DNA of 64,000 nucleotides from Beroe forskalii. Lineage: Eukaryota; Ctenophora; Nuda; Beroida; Beroidae. Shown here in pieces: positions 48,396-60,100 of the stretch. The stretch lies in contig WFMF01000137.1 of the NCBI GenBank assembly GCA_011033025.1, forward strand, positions 124,001 through 188,000. Direction: 5' to 3'. Numbering within the stretch: position 1 is the stretch's first letter; every line of letters begins with the position of its first letter. The notes below the pieces were generated by a model, which did no database searches, was not told the origin of the DNA, and saw only the letters and a program-made list of their open reading frames with translations. A program made the translations under genes and the position numbers.

Positions 48396-48920
48396 ATGAA
48401 AAATGCATACCATATCTTTTTTTCGTCTCGACGAAATACTTCATGTATGGGGAGCTTTTGAAAGTGAAGCTATGTTCACAGCAACATGGTAGTTTCCACA
48501 TTGCTGATGGCGTCCAACAACACTTCTTGGAAGTCATAAACTTTCGATTTGGTTGCTGGGGAATGCTGCCGTTGCTGCTCCTACTGGCCTCGTAGCCGGA
48601 CATGCTGCCCCTAGTGCTGCCTCCTGAACTGACACATTCCGTGGAACTTCCCAACAACTTTATCTCCTGCACCCGTTCCATAATCCTATTGAGGTTCTTA
48701 GGTTTATCCGCCTTGTTATTTGCCGTATATAGCATTTCATATTGTAATGATCTAACATCAACTGCGAATGCAGTCGTTCGACTCATGTTCATGAAGTTAA
48801 TAGTCACTTGTAAAACTAATGATATATGATTCTATAACCTTGAAGTAGAGCAAACAAAGAACTCATGGTGAAGCAATGAAACAACAACTGTGAATACATA
48901 AAAACTCCAAGATTTTCAAA

Positions 48921-49489
48921 TTAGGCTTGAGCAGCTTGGGCCTTCCTCTGGGCTTGCAGACAGGCGATCATTTCTTCCCTCTTCTTCTTGCCTCTCTTGT
49001 GAGTTCCCAGTCGCTTTTTGCAGAACTTGAGGGCACGTTTGTCTCGGTTCACTTTGAGAAGTTCCATAACTCTCCTCTCGTAAGGACTGAATCCTGACAC
49101 CTGAAAACAGGACGGTGTGTATAATAGTTTCACATACAGAATGAAATTATAATGAACTATCTGTTAGACCCCAGCTATCCGGTGCATTCCGCAGAACATG
49201 CTCTAAGTCGGTAAGGTCGCAGTATGCACCGATTAGTTAGAACATGTTCTGACGGAGCATTATGTACCACATATCACGCAAAACCTGTTGAACTGAATCG
49301 AAGGAGATTGAAAATCAAAGAATTTATGATACCAAGTGGACTGTTTACCTCTCTGACGACATCTCTGATCAGTTTGACTCGCTTGCTCCTTTTGCCTTTT
49401 CTCTGGGAGGGTTTCTCGCGTTTCGGGAGTTTGGTTACCTTGTGGCCCTTGTCAAGCCCAACACATAGCTCCATGGCGGGAGGAGTCAT
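48921..49489 (-). CDS. RPL36: 60S ribosomal protein L36 (eL36), copy B
   Basis: Exons 49349-49489 and 48921-49100 encode the same 106-residue eL36 protein as copy A, with intact start, stop and splice sites. The neighbouring BRCT gene is broken in this block while RPL36 is not, so either both RPL36 copies are under selection or the duplication is recent. The intron keeps the interleaved inverted repeats noted in copy A. A satellite larger than in copy A begins about 1.1 kb upstream. Confidence 0.95.
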
Positions 49490-50260
49490 CCTCAGCGGGG
49501 GAATTGTAAGCAATAAAACCACCTGATTCCAACCTTAGATCAACAATAGTTTCCAGGATTAAAATCCAAGAGTTTTCAAGACCAAATTCTTGTCTACAGC
49601 AAGTTGCTGTGAAAGAATGTAATCACACATTGAACAGAAAGCCCAGTTATACACCCCATGCAATACTGCATTGTTTATATCTAGCCGGTATGCATTCGAT
49701 ATAACAATCTTTGCCTTAGATTTTGACGTTGTGCAACAAAGTTCCAGGGAACAAAGATAGGTATAGTTGTTGGAGAGTTCTGTGGCTTGACTACAAAGAT
49801 GACTGTATTTGTTCAACAAAGAAGGTCGAGCATACGGGGATAAATACATATCGAATCAAAAGTTCCAGGCAAAAAGATTGGGAAAAGAGCTTGTCATATG
49901 AAAAAAAACAGCGCAGAAGTCTCAAATCAATCCATTCCATCTATGAAATAAATGGAAATTGAGAAACAGCTTCACGGCAGCTTTAAAACGACGAAGTCAG
50001 CTAACGCAAACGGGATTCCCACGACGAAATTTGCTCAAACTGAAAAGAACTGGTAGCGCTCGATTTTTGATTTTTGTCACAAGATGAACGACACAATTAT
50101 GGTGGCGCGCCGCGCAATTCTATCTGAATTTTGTCCAATGATTTTTGCCTATCCAAGCGCACGTTTTCCTTGCCTGGTGATACCAGGTCCGCTGACACTA
50201 CGCGGCACGTCACTCGGAAGGGTCAATCATCGATAGGAAATACGCCACGTAACTTTTTGG

Positions 50261-50425
50261 TTCCCCTAACCAGCGGCTTGCCGCAACGCGCACTCCGTGC
50301 GCGAAACCAGGGTCCTGGTTAGGGCAAACTATCAATGTGATGTTGCCATTGTTGCCCTAACCAGCGCCCTAGTTTCGCGCATGGATCGCACGGAGTGCGC
50401 GGCGCGGCGCCCCCGGTTAGGGGAA
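50261..50425. mobile_element. Palindromic MITE upstream of RPL36, copy B
   Basis: Counterpart of 24154-24314 with the same TTCCCCTAAC ends and inner GCGCGAAACCAGGG arms. A few bases have changed, including CCTAGTTTCGCGC in one arm. Confidence 0.65.
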
Positions 50426-50477
50426 GTGTGATGCTATGTTACATTTCGACGCACGCGAGGTAACCACATGGGCGTCA

Positions 50478-50558
50478 CTTGTCTGACGTCTGCGAGTCGG
50501 GGCGAGTCGGGGCGCGCGCGCTTCGCGCGCGCGAGGGGGTCAGGCAACGCCTGACAAG
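50478..50558. mobile_element. Short hairpin element with 6-bp target duplication
   Basis: It starts CTTGTCTGACG and ends GGCAACGCCTGACAAG, with a GCGCGCGC/GCGCGCGC inner hairpin. GCGTCA flanks it at 50472-50477 and 50559-50564. At the matching place copy A (about 24361-24380) has GCGTCA once and no element. Confidence 0.8.
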
Positions 50559-50972
50559 GCGTCACACCGCGTAACTCCGATCCTGGGCGTTACGCCGCGT
50601 AACTCCTGGGCGTTACGCCGCATAACTCAGCTGGGCGTTACACCGCGTAACTCCTGGGCGTTACGCCGCGTAACTCAGCTGGGCGTTACGCCGCGTAACT
50701 CAGCTGGGCGTTACGCCGCGTAACTCAGCTGGGCCATGGGCGTTACGCTGCGTAACTCAGCTAGCTGGGCGTTACGCCGCGTAACTCAGCTAGCTGGGCG
50801 TTACGCCGCGAAACTCAGCTGGGCGTTACGCCGCGTAACTCAACTAGCTGGGCGTTTCGCCGCGTAACTCAGCTGGGCGTTACGCCGCGTAACTCAGCTA
50901 GCTGGGCGTTACGCCGCTTAACTCCTGGGCGTTACACCGCGTAACTCAGCTGGGCGTTACGCCGCGTAACTC

Positions 50973-51064
50973 CTTGCCAGACGTTGCCTGCCCCATATTT
51001 TTTTTCTGCGAGTCGGGGCGCGCGCGCTTCGCGCGCGCGAGGGGGCCAGGCAACGCCTGGCAAG
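50973..51064. mobile_element. Short hairpin element inside the satellite
   Basis: It starts CTTGCCAGACGTTGCCTG and ends CAGGCAACGCCTGGCAAG. TAACTC is on both sides, a 6-bp duplication of the satellite unit. The core has a GCGCGCGC hairpin. Confidence 0.8.
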
Positions 51065-51164
51065 TAACTCCTGGGCGGTACGCCACGTAACTCCTTGGCG
51101 TTACGCCGCTTAACTCCTGGGCGTTACACCGCGTAACTCAGCTGGGCGTTACGCCGCGTAACTC

Positions 51165-51256
51165 CTTGCCAGACGTTGCCTGCCCCATATTTTTTTTCTG
51201 CGAGTCGGGGCGCGCGCGCTTCGCGCGCGCGAGGGGGCCAGGCAACGCCTGGCAAG
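51165..51256. mobile_element. Duplicate of the hairpin element inside the satellite
   Basis: Same sequence and same TAACTC flanks as 50973-51064. The satellite units around both copies also match, so this copy probably arose by satellite amplification, not by a second insertion. Confidence 0.75.
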
Positions 51257-53365
51257 TAACTCCTGGGCGGTACGCCACGTAACTCCTTGGCGTTACGCCG
51301 CGTAACTCCTGGGCGTTACGCCGCGTAACTCCTGGACGTTACGCCGCTTAACTCCTGGACGTTACGCCGCGTAACTCCTGGACGTTACACCGCGTAACTC
51401 CTGGACGTTAATTCGTGAACTCCTGGACGTTACACCGCGTAACTCCTGGACGTTACGCCTTGTAACTCCTGTACGTTACGCCGCGTAACTCCTGTACGTT
51501 ACGCCGCGTAACTCCTGTACGTTACGCCGCGTAACTCCTGGACGTTACGCCGCGTAACTCCTGGAAGTTACACCGCGTAACTCCTGGACGTTAATTGTGA
51601 ACTCCTGGACGTTACACCGCGTAACTCCTGGACGTTACGCCTTGTAACTCCTGTACGTTACGCCGCGTAACTCCTGTACGTTACGCCGCGTAACTCCTGG
51701 ACGGTACACCGCGTAACTCCTGGACGTTACGCCGCGTAACTCCTGGACGTTACGCCGCGTAACTCCTGGAAGTTACACCGCGTAACTCCTGGACGTTAAT
51801 TCGTGAACTCCTGGACGTTACACCGCGTAACTCCTGGACGTTACGCCTTGTAACTCCTGTACGTTACGCCGCGTAACTCCTGTACGTTACGCCGCGTAAC
51901 TCCTGGACGTTACACCGCGTAACTCCTGGACGTTACGCCGCGTAACTCCTGGACGTTACGCCGCGTAACTCCTGGACGTTACGCCGCGTAACTCCTGGAC
52001 GATACGCCGCGTAACTCCTGGACGTTACGCCGCGTAACTCCTGGACGTTACGCCGCGTAACTCCTGGACGATACGCCGCGTAACTCCTGGACGTTACGCC
52101 GCGTAACTCCTGGACGTTACGCCGCGTAACTCCTGGACGTTACGCCGCGTAACTCCTGTACGTTACGCCGCGTAACTCCTTGGCGTTACGCCGCGTAACT
52201 CCTGGGCGTTACGCCGCGTAACTCCTGGACGTTACGCCGCTTAACTCCTGGACGTTACGCCGCGTAACTCCTGGAAGTTACACCGCGTAACTCCTGGACG
52301 TTAATTCGTGAACTCCTGGACGTTACACCGCGTAACTCCTGGACGTTACGCCCTTGTAACTCCTGTTCGTTACGCCGCGTAACTCCTGTACGTTACGCCG
52401 CGCTCTCCTGGACGTTACGCCGCGTAACTCCTGGACGTTACGCCGCGTAACTCCTGGACGTTACGCCGCGTAACTCCCTGGACGTTACGCCGCGTAACTC
52501 CTGGACGTTACGCCGCGTAACTCCTGGACGTTACGCCGCGTAACTCCTGGACGTTACGCCGCGTAACTCCTGGACGTTACGCCGCGTAACTCCTGGACGA
52601 TACGCCGCGTAACTCCTGGACGTTACGCCGCGTAACTCCTGGACGTTACGCCGCGTAACTCCTGGACGTTGCGCCGCGTAACTCCTGGACGTTAAGTCTC
52701 GAACTCCTGGACGTTACGCCGCGTAACTCCTGGACGTTGCGCCGCGTAACTCCTGGACGTTACGCCTTGTAACTCCTGTACGTTGTGCCTTGTAACTCCT
52801 GTACGTTACGCCTTGTAACTCCTGTACGTTACGCCTTGTAACTCCTGTACGTTACGCCGCGTAACTCCTGTACGTTACGCCGCGTAACTCCTGTACGTTA
52901 CGCCGCGTAACTCCTGGACGTTACGCCGCGTAACTCCTGGAAGTTACACCGCGTAACTCCTGGACGTTAATTCGTGAACTCCTGGACGTTACACCGCGTA
53001 ACTCCTGGACGTTGAGCCTTGTAACTCCTGTACGTTACGCCGCGTAACTCCTGTACGTTACGCCGCGTAACTCCTGGACGGTACACCGCGTAACTCCTGG
53101 ACGTTACGCCGCGTAACTCCTGTACGTTACGCCGCGTAACTCCTGTACGTTACGCCGCGTAACTCCTGTACGTTACGCCGCGTTACTCCTGTACGTAACG
53201 CCGCGTAACTCCTGTACGTAACGCCGCGTAACTCCTGTACGTTACGCCGCGTAACTCCTGTACGTAACGCCGCGTAACTCCTGTACGTAACGCCGCGTAA
53301 CTCCTGTAAGTTACGCCGCGTAACTCGTGGACGTTACGCCGCGTAACTCCTGGGCTTTACAGCGT

Positions 53366-54340
53366 AAAAATTTCCATGAAAAATGATTCATCCACTTTTT
53401 CCACCTCATAACGCTCCACTTGAAAATTATTTGCCCATAAAAACCGTGGGTATAAGCAGTTAAATGTTTCAAATAACTGAAAACAGTTTGAAATAATATA
53501 AATTTATTGGGAAATCACAGTAAAATAACGTACGATAAAAGCTTTCTTCTTTAACGTATCACGCAATATATCAAACATAAAATAATTATTTTCAATTCAC
53601 AATCTACAACAATATGTACAGGATGGGTAATTGAAATTTGGGGAATGTCACTTCATTTTCATAAAATCGATGTATGTATTATGACGTATAACAGCATTGA
53701 GATATTTTCCAAATAACTAGCGAACTCTCAGTCTAATGTGAGAATATCTCGTATTTGGTATATTATACGATGTCCTTTCGACATTGTGATTGAGCTCTGA
53801 CTCATACAAGGTTCTGAATCTGATTAGTCTGAAGCTCATCGAAAGGCAGCTCCTTTTACAGTTCGCTTGAGATCATCATCTACTCGCCAGTATTCAAGCC
53901 TTAAAAGAATGGTAATTGAGACTGATAGTTATCTCTTTTAAAAATTTATATGATGTTCGCTTTATGAGAATTGTAGCAAGTGCTTTTGGCTTTAAGGTTA
54001 AAGACAACAAAAGCGGAGGTAGAAAATATTTGATTGATAAGAAAATGCAGTTTTAAATGATCCAACAATTGGTCACAGGTTCAATAGATTAAAGAGTAAA
54101 GGTTTTATAATGAATACCTGAATAGGGAAATTGAAGGGTTTTTTTTAAAGAGCTCGAGAACAGAATAATAATGGAAATATTGCGTTTTAATCTTTTGTGT
54201 AAAAAGTTCTGTGTTTGATGAAAGAGCTTTGGGCTTCGTGAAAGATTACCGCTTTTTAAGACTAAGTATCAGGAACAGCTTCCAATAGGAGCGATAGAAT
54301 TGGGAATGCTGTGTTTAAGAAGCTTTAACGAATGAATTTT
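53366..54340. other. Non-coding flank shared with block A
   Basis: Counterpart of 25572-26540. No gene is seen. Similarity to block A stops near 54320. Confidence 0.6.
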
Positions 54341-54533
54341 TCTTTTTTGGTTAAAATTGGAAAAGGGGAATTCCCCGGGTTGGGTAAAAAAAATCCTTTT
54401 TCAATACCGACACCGCAATAAAGTGAAAACTGGAATATCGGATGATTTCATTTGGAGTAAATTCAATAATTATTAATAAATACATGAAATGATAAATACG
54501 TAATTCAATAAATTGGTACATTTATCGACAATA

Positions 54534-55320
54534 CCTTAGTGGTAGAAATTAAGAAGTGTACTATTTAAGGTAGTAAGCAATTTTACTGCCTTAAATAGTA
54601 CACTCCTAAAATTCTACAAATCTTAATTTCTACCTACCGTAATTTGTACAATACCAAAATTTTAGAAAATTTTGTTTAAATAAAGATTTGTACATCTATA
54701 CCTATCTTTTCGTTCACTAGTACAATATTAAGGCATTCTATTTCTCTCAATACAGGTTCAGAATTTTCAGCGAAAGCATCAGTGCACACAAAATCAAATT
54801 TTATATGATAAACAATTATCACTCGATAAAAATTATAGGCATTTCTTCAACTTCTGTCTTCCTGCACATCTTCCATATCTTCCACCTAAAGCCCAATAGA
54901 ACCATCTTCGATATGTTCTTCGATGTTTTCAGAAAACAAGGTCTTCAAAATTTCAGCGGAATCATCGGCCAATCTTTCATCAAACGGAGGCAGTGAAACA
55001 TTGCAAAGAACATGGAGTTGACTCTAGGATGCTCATTGACCCGTTTGCTAATCTGTTTCTCTAGAACGCCTAGCTTTACTTTTGTCTATATTTCATAGAT
55101 CCCAAATAAATTGAATTCAATGGAAAATAAATTGAATTCAATGGAAAAATCTGCCCTCTTCTTGTTTTCACATCGGTATTTTTGGTTGAAAATTGGTGAA
55201 ACGACGTGAAATTTAGTCCTAGAAAGGCCTGATTTTTGTAGAAATTTTACTGCCTTAATTAGTACACTTCTTAATTAGTACGTCCTTAATAAATACACAT
55301 CTTAATTTCTACCACTAAGG
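54534..55320. mobile_element. Non-autonomous TIR element, CCTTAGTGG family, copy 2
   Basis: It begins CCTTAGTGGTAGAAATTAAG and ends CTTAATTTCTACCACTAAGG, with TA at 54532-54533 and 55321-55322. It is related to 139-751 in the opposite orientation and is about 175 bp longer. An open frame inside (54805-54996) has no recognisable match. Confidence 0.75.
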
Positions 55321-55321
55321 T

Positions 55322-56519
55322 AGCTCCATTTGAACTAATGAATTAATCTAGTTAAGCTACCGTCAAAGAGTCAAAGGGCAACTGTACATTGCACATAACA
55401 TAGTGAATTGAATCATTGTTCGACTGACAATTTAGAACTTTGATATCAACTATCAAGAGAAAGTAGAAGATGCATTGTGAATAAATAAGTAACGAAATTC
55501 TATTTTGGGCAAATAATAAAGCAGCTTCCCGATAGTTTCATCCAAAAAACCTGCCTAATCGAAATGAATGATCGGTAAAGAAAATATCTCATAAATCATG
55601 TTTCATATGCAACTTTAATAGCAATGATCAAAATTGAAATGACAATGATAATAAATTTAATCGAATTCACAAACTGGCAGATACATCTTGTCTGACACGA
55701 GGGGGTCAGGCAACGCCTGACAGGATACATCAACGCTCCATTTTCACAAACGCAAATGAATCTCGCTTCAAGAGATGTAACTAAATACGCATCTTAACAT
55801 GAAATAAAGCGCTCGATTTTGGAGCAGGCTTCGGTTTTAATGAATGATGCGCGGCGTGCGCGGACAAATATTTCTACAAATGATGCTTCCTAAGCCCGCA
55901 AAGGTGTGCGTACGCGCGCCGCGCAACGCAGACAGGGATATACGTGTTTAGCAAAAATGATGCCGACGACCAACTTTTCAGACGTTGTCTGACCTTTCGA
56001 ACAGCGACCAACACAACTAGCAATACTTAATGAATAATGCTGCTTTGCAGAACCATTTTATTACTGCACTTATCATGATACTTTGCTTTCATTTACAAAA
56101 CCATCCGCTTTTCGCTAAACCTTGTCGGCCAACGAGCGGCGCGCACGTGTTCAGAGAACACGCAAAATGTTTTTCGGACAACAAAATGACCATGACAAAA
56201 GTGACTTTTTGGAGAAAAGTCGCACCCAGCGCGCAAACAAACAGGGACCTGTGACAGACACATAGCATGTTGCATTGCTAAACACGTATAATATACCCAG
56301 CTGTTCGCGTTGTGCTTGTCAGAAGAAATGGACGGGCAACGTCCGTCGACACGTATATCCGTGTTGTTAAACAGTTAACACGTATATCCCTGTGTTGCTA
56401 AACATTGTCTGACAACGCGGACGCGCGCCCGCCGAAGGGGTCAGACAACGTCTGACGAGCGTTGCACGGAAGCGCGTGGCACGTACACACACCTATGCGG
56501 GTTTACAGCTTAGGAACAC
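55322..56519. other. Hairpin-rich intergenic DNA
   Basis: Holds the short hairpin element at 55687-55723. Scattered inverted motifs include GGGATATACGTGTTTAGCAA near 55935, with inverse forms near 56275 and 56365. A relative of the hairpin ends (TTGTCTGACAACG and GTCAGACAACG) is at about 56404-56460. No gene was recognised. Confidence 0.5.
55687..55723. mobile_element. Shortest member of the hairpin family
   Basis: CTTGTCTGAC to AACGCCTGACAG, only about 37 bp. Flanked by ATACAT on both sides. Confidence 0.6.
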
Positions 56520-56553
56520 AAGTACCCAGGCGCGGCATAATACGCCGCGCATG

Positions 56554-56673
56554 AAAACGTTTCTGAGATAACGGTTGACCCAACTTTGTACCCCCAGACC
56601 CACTGGCGCCGCCATGCCCAAAAATGGGCATAAAATACCTTTTGGGTCACCCGTTATCTCAGAAACGTGTTTT
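56554..56673. mobile_element. Fold-back MITE at the D block edge
   Basis: AACGTTTCTGAGATAACGG faces CCGTTATCTCAGAAACGT about 75 bp later, enclosing ATGCCCAAAAATGGGCAT. It is absent at the matching place in block C. Confidence 0.65.
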
Positions 56674-57162
56674 CCCAAAATTTGGCTTGAACCCCCCAAC
56701 CGAAGGCCCGATAAAGACAACCATTGAAAGACGTAGTTATAAATTGGAAAGACAATAATTCAAACTAATTTTTCAAATTAATAATTACTCAAGTACAATA
56801 TGAATATATTCAGAGTTCAAAGCATCGAGTCCGTTCTTTCCTCGTATCATTGACAGGATCAAGAGAAAAACAGAGATTTCAGAATTCCATGGGGATGCAA
56901 CTACATCCCAATGATTTATCCTCTTGTTGGCTGTGATCATTTAGTGTTTATTTAGGACCCTCCGTTGTGTAGCTTTGTCCACGGAACATGATCTGAAAGG
57001 GATTGGTATCAGGTCTCCAAGAGATGGGTTTCATTCGACATGTTATTGGACTCAGTTCATATACTTAAATGTGTCCTCACCAAGGGTAGGACAGTAATGC
57101 AGATAATATTTAATCATGACAGGGGGGGAGAAGTGTTGTTGAAAAAAACAAGTTAAACTTAC

Positions 57163-60100
57163 TTGTCTGAAAATCTACCCACAAGTATCTGGATCTGACC
57201 AACGTATCTGGAATAGATTCATCAAGTTAATAGCGGGAACAGGGAGGGGCTTCTACACATTATAGAGGAAAAATTGAAGTCTCATATGAATAAAATATTC
57301 ATCACTAGGATTATGTGCCCAATGCTAATATCATAGAAATCCCTTTCATTTCCCAGCCGCGCCCATCAAAATGCACCAATTTGTGGCAAATTCAACTGAA
57401 AAGGCTCACCTCTGCTGAGAGCCAGTAAATCATACAATCTGCAGATGGTCTCCTGTAAAGATAACGGCGTTAGGATAATCAAATAAATCAATGATGGCAG
57501 GGGGAGGGAATATCTTATAAGATCAGAACCACTTCATCAATAAAATCAGCTGGAGGGCAAGCGGAACTTTCTCATCATGTCGTTTGACACGGACATAGGT
57601 CTGATATTGGTGTTTGGAAGGGAGGCTTACCAATTCAGTAGTAGAGGAAGGAGATTCTTGTTCTGGCCATAGCTACGTCTGAAATACGTAACAATTGAGG
57701 ACAATGTGAGGGTAACCGGGGGGGGGGGGGCCAACGTCCCGCTTTGTCCCGTTTTGTCCTCCAAAAAATGTCCCGTTTGGGAAAAATAGGTGAGCAACGG
57801 GACAAAATGGGACATTGCGGGACATTGCGGGATAAAGCAGGACACATTATCTGCAGAACTTCACTGCAACATGAGACTCATTTAAAACCTTACAACTATT
57901 TGATATAGTCAGATACATCACTACATGGGCATTCTATGCGTATATCAAACAAAATGGAAGAATAAGTCATTAAAAGGAGATTAAGCAGGAGAGAATGGGT
58001 CCAAAAATTGCTATTTTTCTTATGAAATGCGATTGTTCTTGAGTTTTCGAGCCGGAAATTGCTGTCTGATACAGATTAAAAAACTTTTGAGATGACTAGT
58101 GTCCAGTTATCAGTATGCCAGAATAGGTATCCTTGATTCTTCGAACCCCAGGCCTGATATACTGATGTAGGCATTAGAAATAAAGAGATACGTCCTGGTT
58201 TTACGTTCTGATTATATGTTTTCAGGATACCTGGTCTGGCATTTATGATCACAATGTTTCAAATAGATGTGGCAATGTTTTTAGTCCGACCTACTGTGGC
58301 TTTGGCACTTTTCAGCAGTCAATGCCATGTTAACAAGACAGTGTTATTGTCGTGGTGTCCAGAAAAGCACGCAATTAGCTGATAAAGTCAATAACTCAGT
58401 AGTACTACGAGTCCCCTAATTATACAAATACGCCAGACTGCGTGTCTCTTACATCAGGACGTGACACTTCATGTACTATCTGAGTAATTCAAACCATCAC
58501 TATCTCTCTATGTGACTACGTGTCAGAGATATTTGACACCAGTAGGTAAAGTGTTGATCTTTTGGCGTATAACGGCACGGTGCCTGACACCAGTACGTCG
58601 CACAGAGTCCTTACTGCTACTATCTTTAAACATCGGTCACATAATGTGTCTATGACACCACAACAGCTCTGACACCAGTATAATAGTAAACAATTACCCC
58701 AGCATTAAAAAAAACTAAAGTCTCAAAAAACCAGTCCAACAAGGTTTCCTGCCCCTACGCAACCTTCAACACTAGTAAAACCCGAAGGCCCCCTGAAAAA
58801 GTACTGCAGACAACTCAAACATCAGGACCCCCGGGTGGAAAAGGGGTGGACTATGCCTTCCCCACCCGGTGGACTAGGGTCTGACACCAGCAGGTGGACT
58901 TTGGTCTCGCACAAATGAGAGGCCTTTGTCACCACAGGGGGATTTTGCCCCAACAGGTGAGACTTCGTGTCTCTGCTCACAAGGGTGAGACTACGTGTCC
59001 TGTCACAAGCAGGTGAGACTACTTTTCTTCCAACGGGGAGGTATTCTGCCCCGCAGGTGATCCCGTGCCCTTTAAAAGGAGGGGCCCCGGTTTTCCTGAC
59101 ACCAGCGGGTGAATAACTAGGGCCCCTGTCAAGCAGGAGACTAACCCATGTTTTTCCCCACAGGAGACAACGTGTTTTGTCACCGCGGGTGGGCCCCTTT
59201 TTTGTCACCAAACGGGGAGCCCAGTGCCCCAACACAGGTGAGACATGCCAAAAGCAGGTGAGACGTGTCCTATAACAGGTGAGACTGTCCTAACCACAGG
59301 TGAAAGGTCTTGACACCAGCAGGTAAAGACGTGTCCCCACCAGCAGGTGAGATGTCCTGCACCAGGGTGGACACGTGTCCTGACCCGAGGGGAGTGCTCG
59401 TCCCCGGGGAGACTGTGTCTACACCAGCAGGTGAGTGTTTTCCCAGCAGGTGGCTCTGTCCGACCAGTGGGTGAGACAGACGTGTCCCTGACACCAGTAG
59501 GTGAGACTGGGTGCCCTTGAAACCAGCTGGGAACGTGTCCGAACCAGGCGGACCTTTCCTGTCAATAGAAAGACTCGGTATCGACCCAGGTGGGGACTGA
59601 TGTTTTCCACACCCCGACACCTGGAAAGACTTTTTCAAATACAGTCATATGTGGACGGTGTCCTGAACGGAAGAAGACGTGTCCCCCCTTTGGGGGACAT
59701 GTCTTGAAAACAGGTTTGGGGATCGGGCTGACACCAGGTGGTGGACGCGTGTAGCGGGTAGCCCGGGTGCCTGGAAATAGTGATATTAGCCGGCCGCATG
59801 GGAATGTAAACCCAGTTGAAAACGGCCCTTTCACCAGTATGTGGCCAAAAATGTTCTGAAACCATAAACTTTTCCCCACATCAATTGAAACGGGGAGGAA
59901 GATTTCGTGTTTATAAACCCCGTGGGTGGAACGTGTTTTCCCCCCGTAGGCAAAACAGTGTCTCTGAAAAAGACTACGGTCCTAAACCAGGGGGATGGGG
60001 CTAAGCCGACACCAGTAGGTAAACACTTCCGACAATATTTTAATGGGAATTGCCCCAAGTAGGTTTTTGGGCCTGACACCATGGGGGGGACCGGTTTACC

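Larger units (their letters stand above)
43078..48792 (-). pseudogene. Tandem-BRCT gene, truncated copy B
   Basis: The same exons as copy A are present: 48546-48792, 47942-48048, 47404-47535, 47028-47195, 46622-46751, 46354-46455, 45989-46087, 44205-44312, 43854-44030 and 43078-43187. The exons are nearly identical (for example PPDDAPLY versus PPDVAPLY). Two lesions suggest loss of function. The exon 1 donor is GAAAGT instead of GTGAGT. The last exon breaks after ..DVDIV: it runs five foreign codons into the ODAD4 minisatellite and stops at TGA 43078-43080. This removes the final BRCT helix with its conserved Trp. Intron 7 holds a 1.31 kb TIR element. Intron 4 is only about 275 bp, against 5.1 kb in copy A. 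Confidence 0.8.
50559..53365. repeat. 23-bp satellite, copy B (expanded)
   Basis: Over 110 units of GTAACTCCTGGACGTTACGC plus CGC. Two hairpin elements sit inside it at 50973-51064 and 51165-51256. Higher-order blocks recur, marked by variant units such as ACGTTAATTCGTGAAC and CGCCTTGTAACTCCTGTACG, which indicates multi-unit duplication. Confidence 0.9.
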
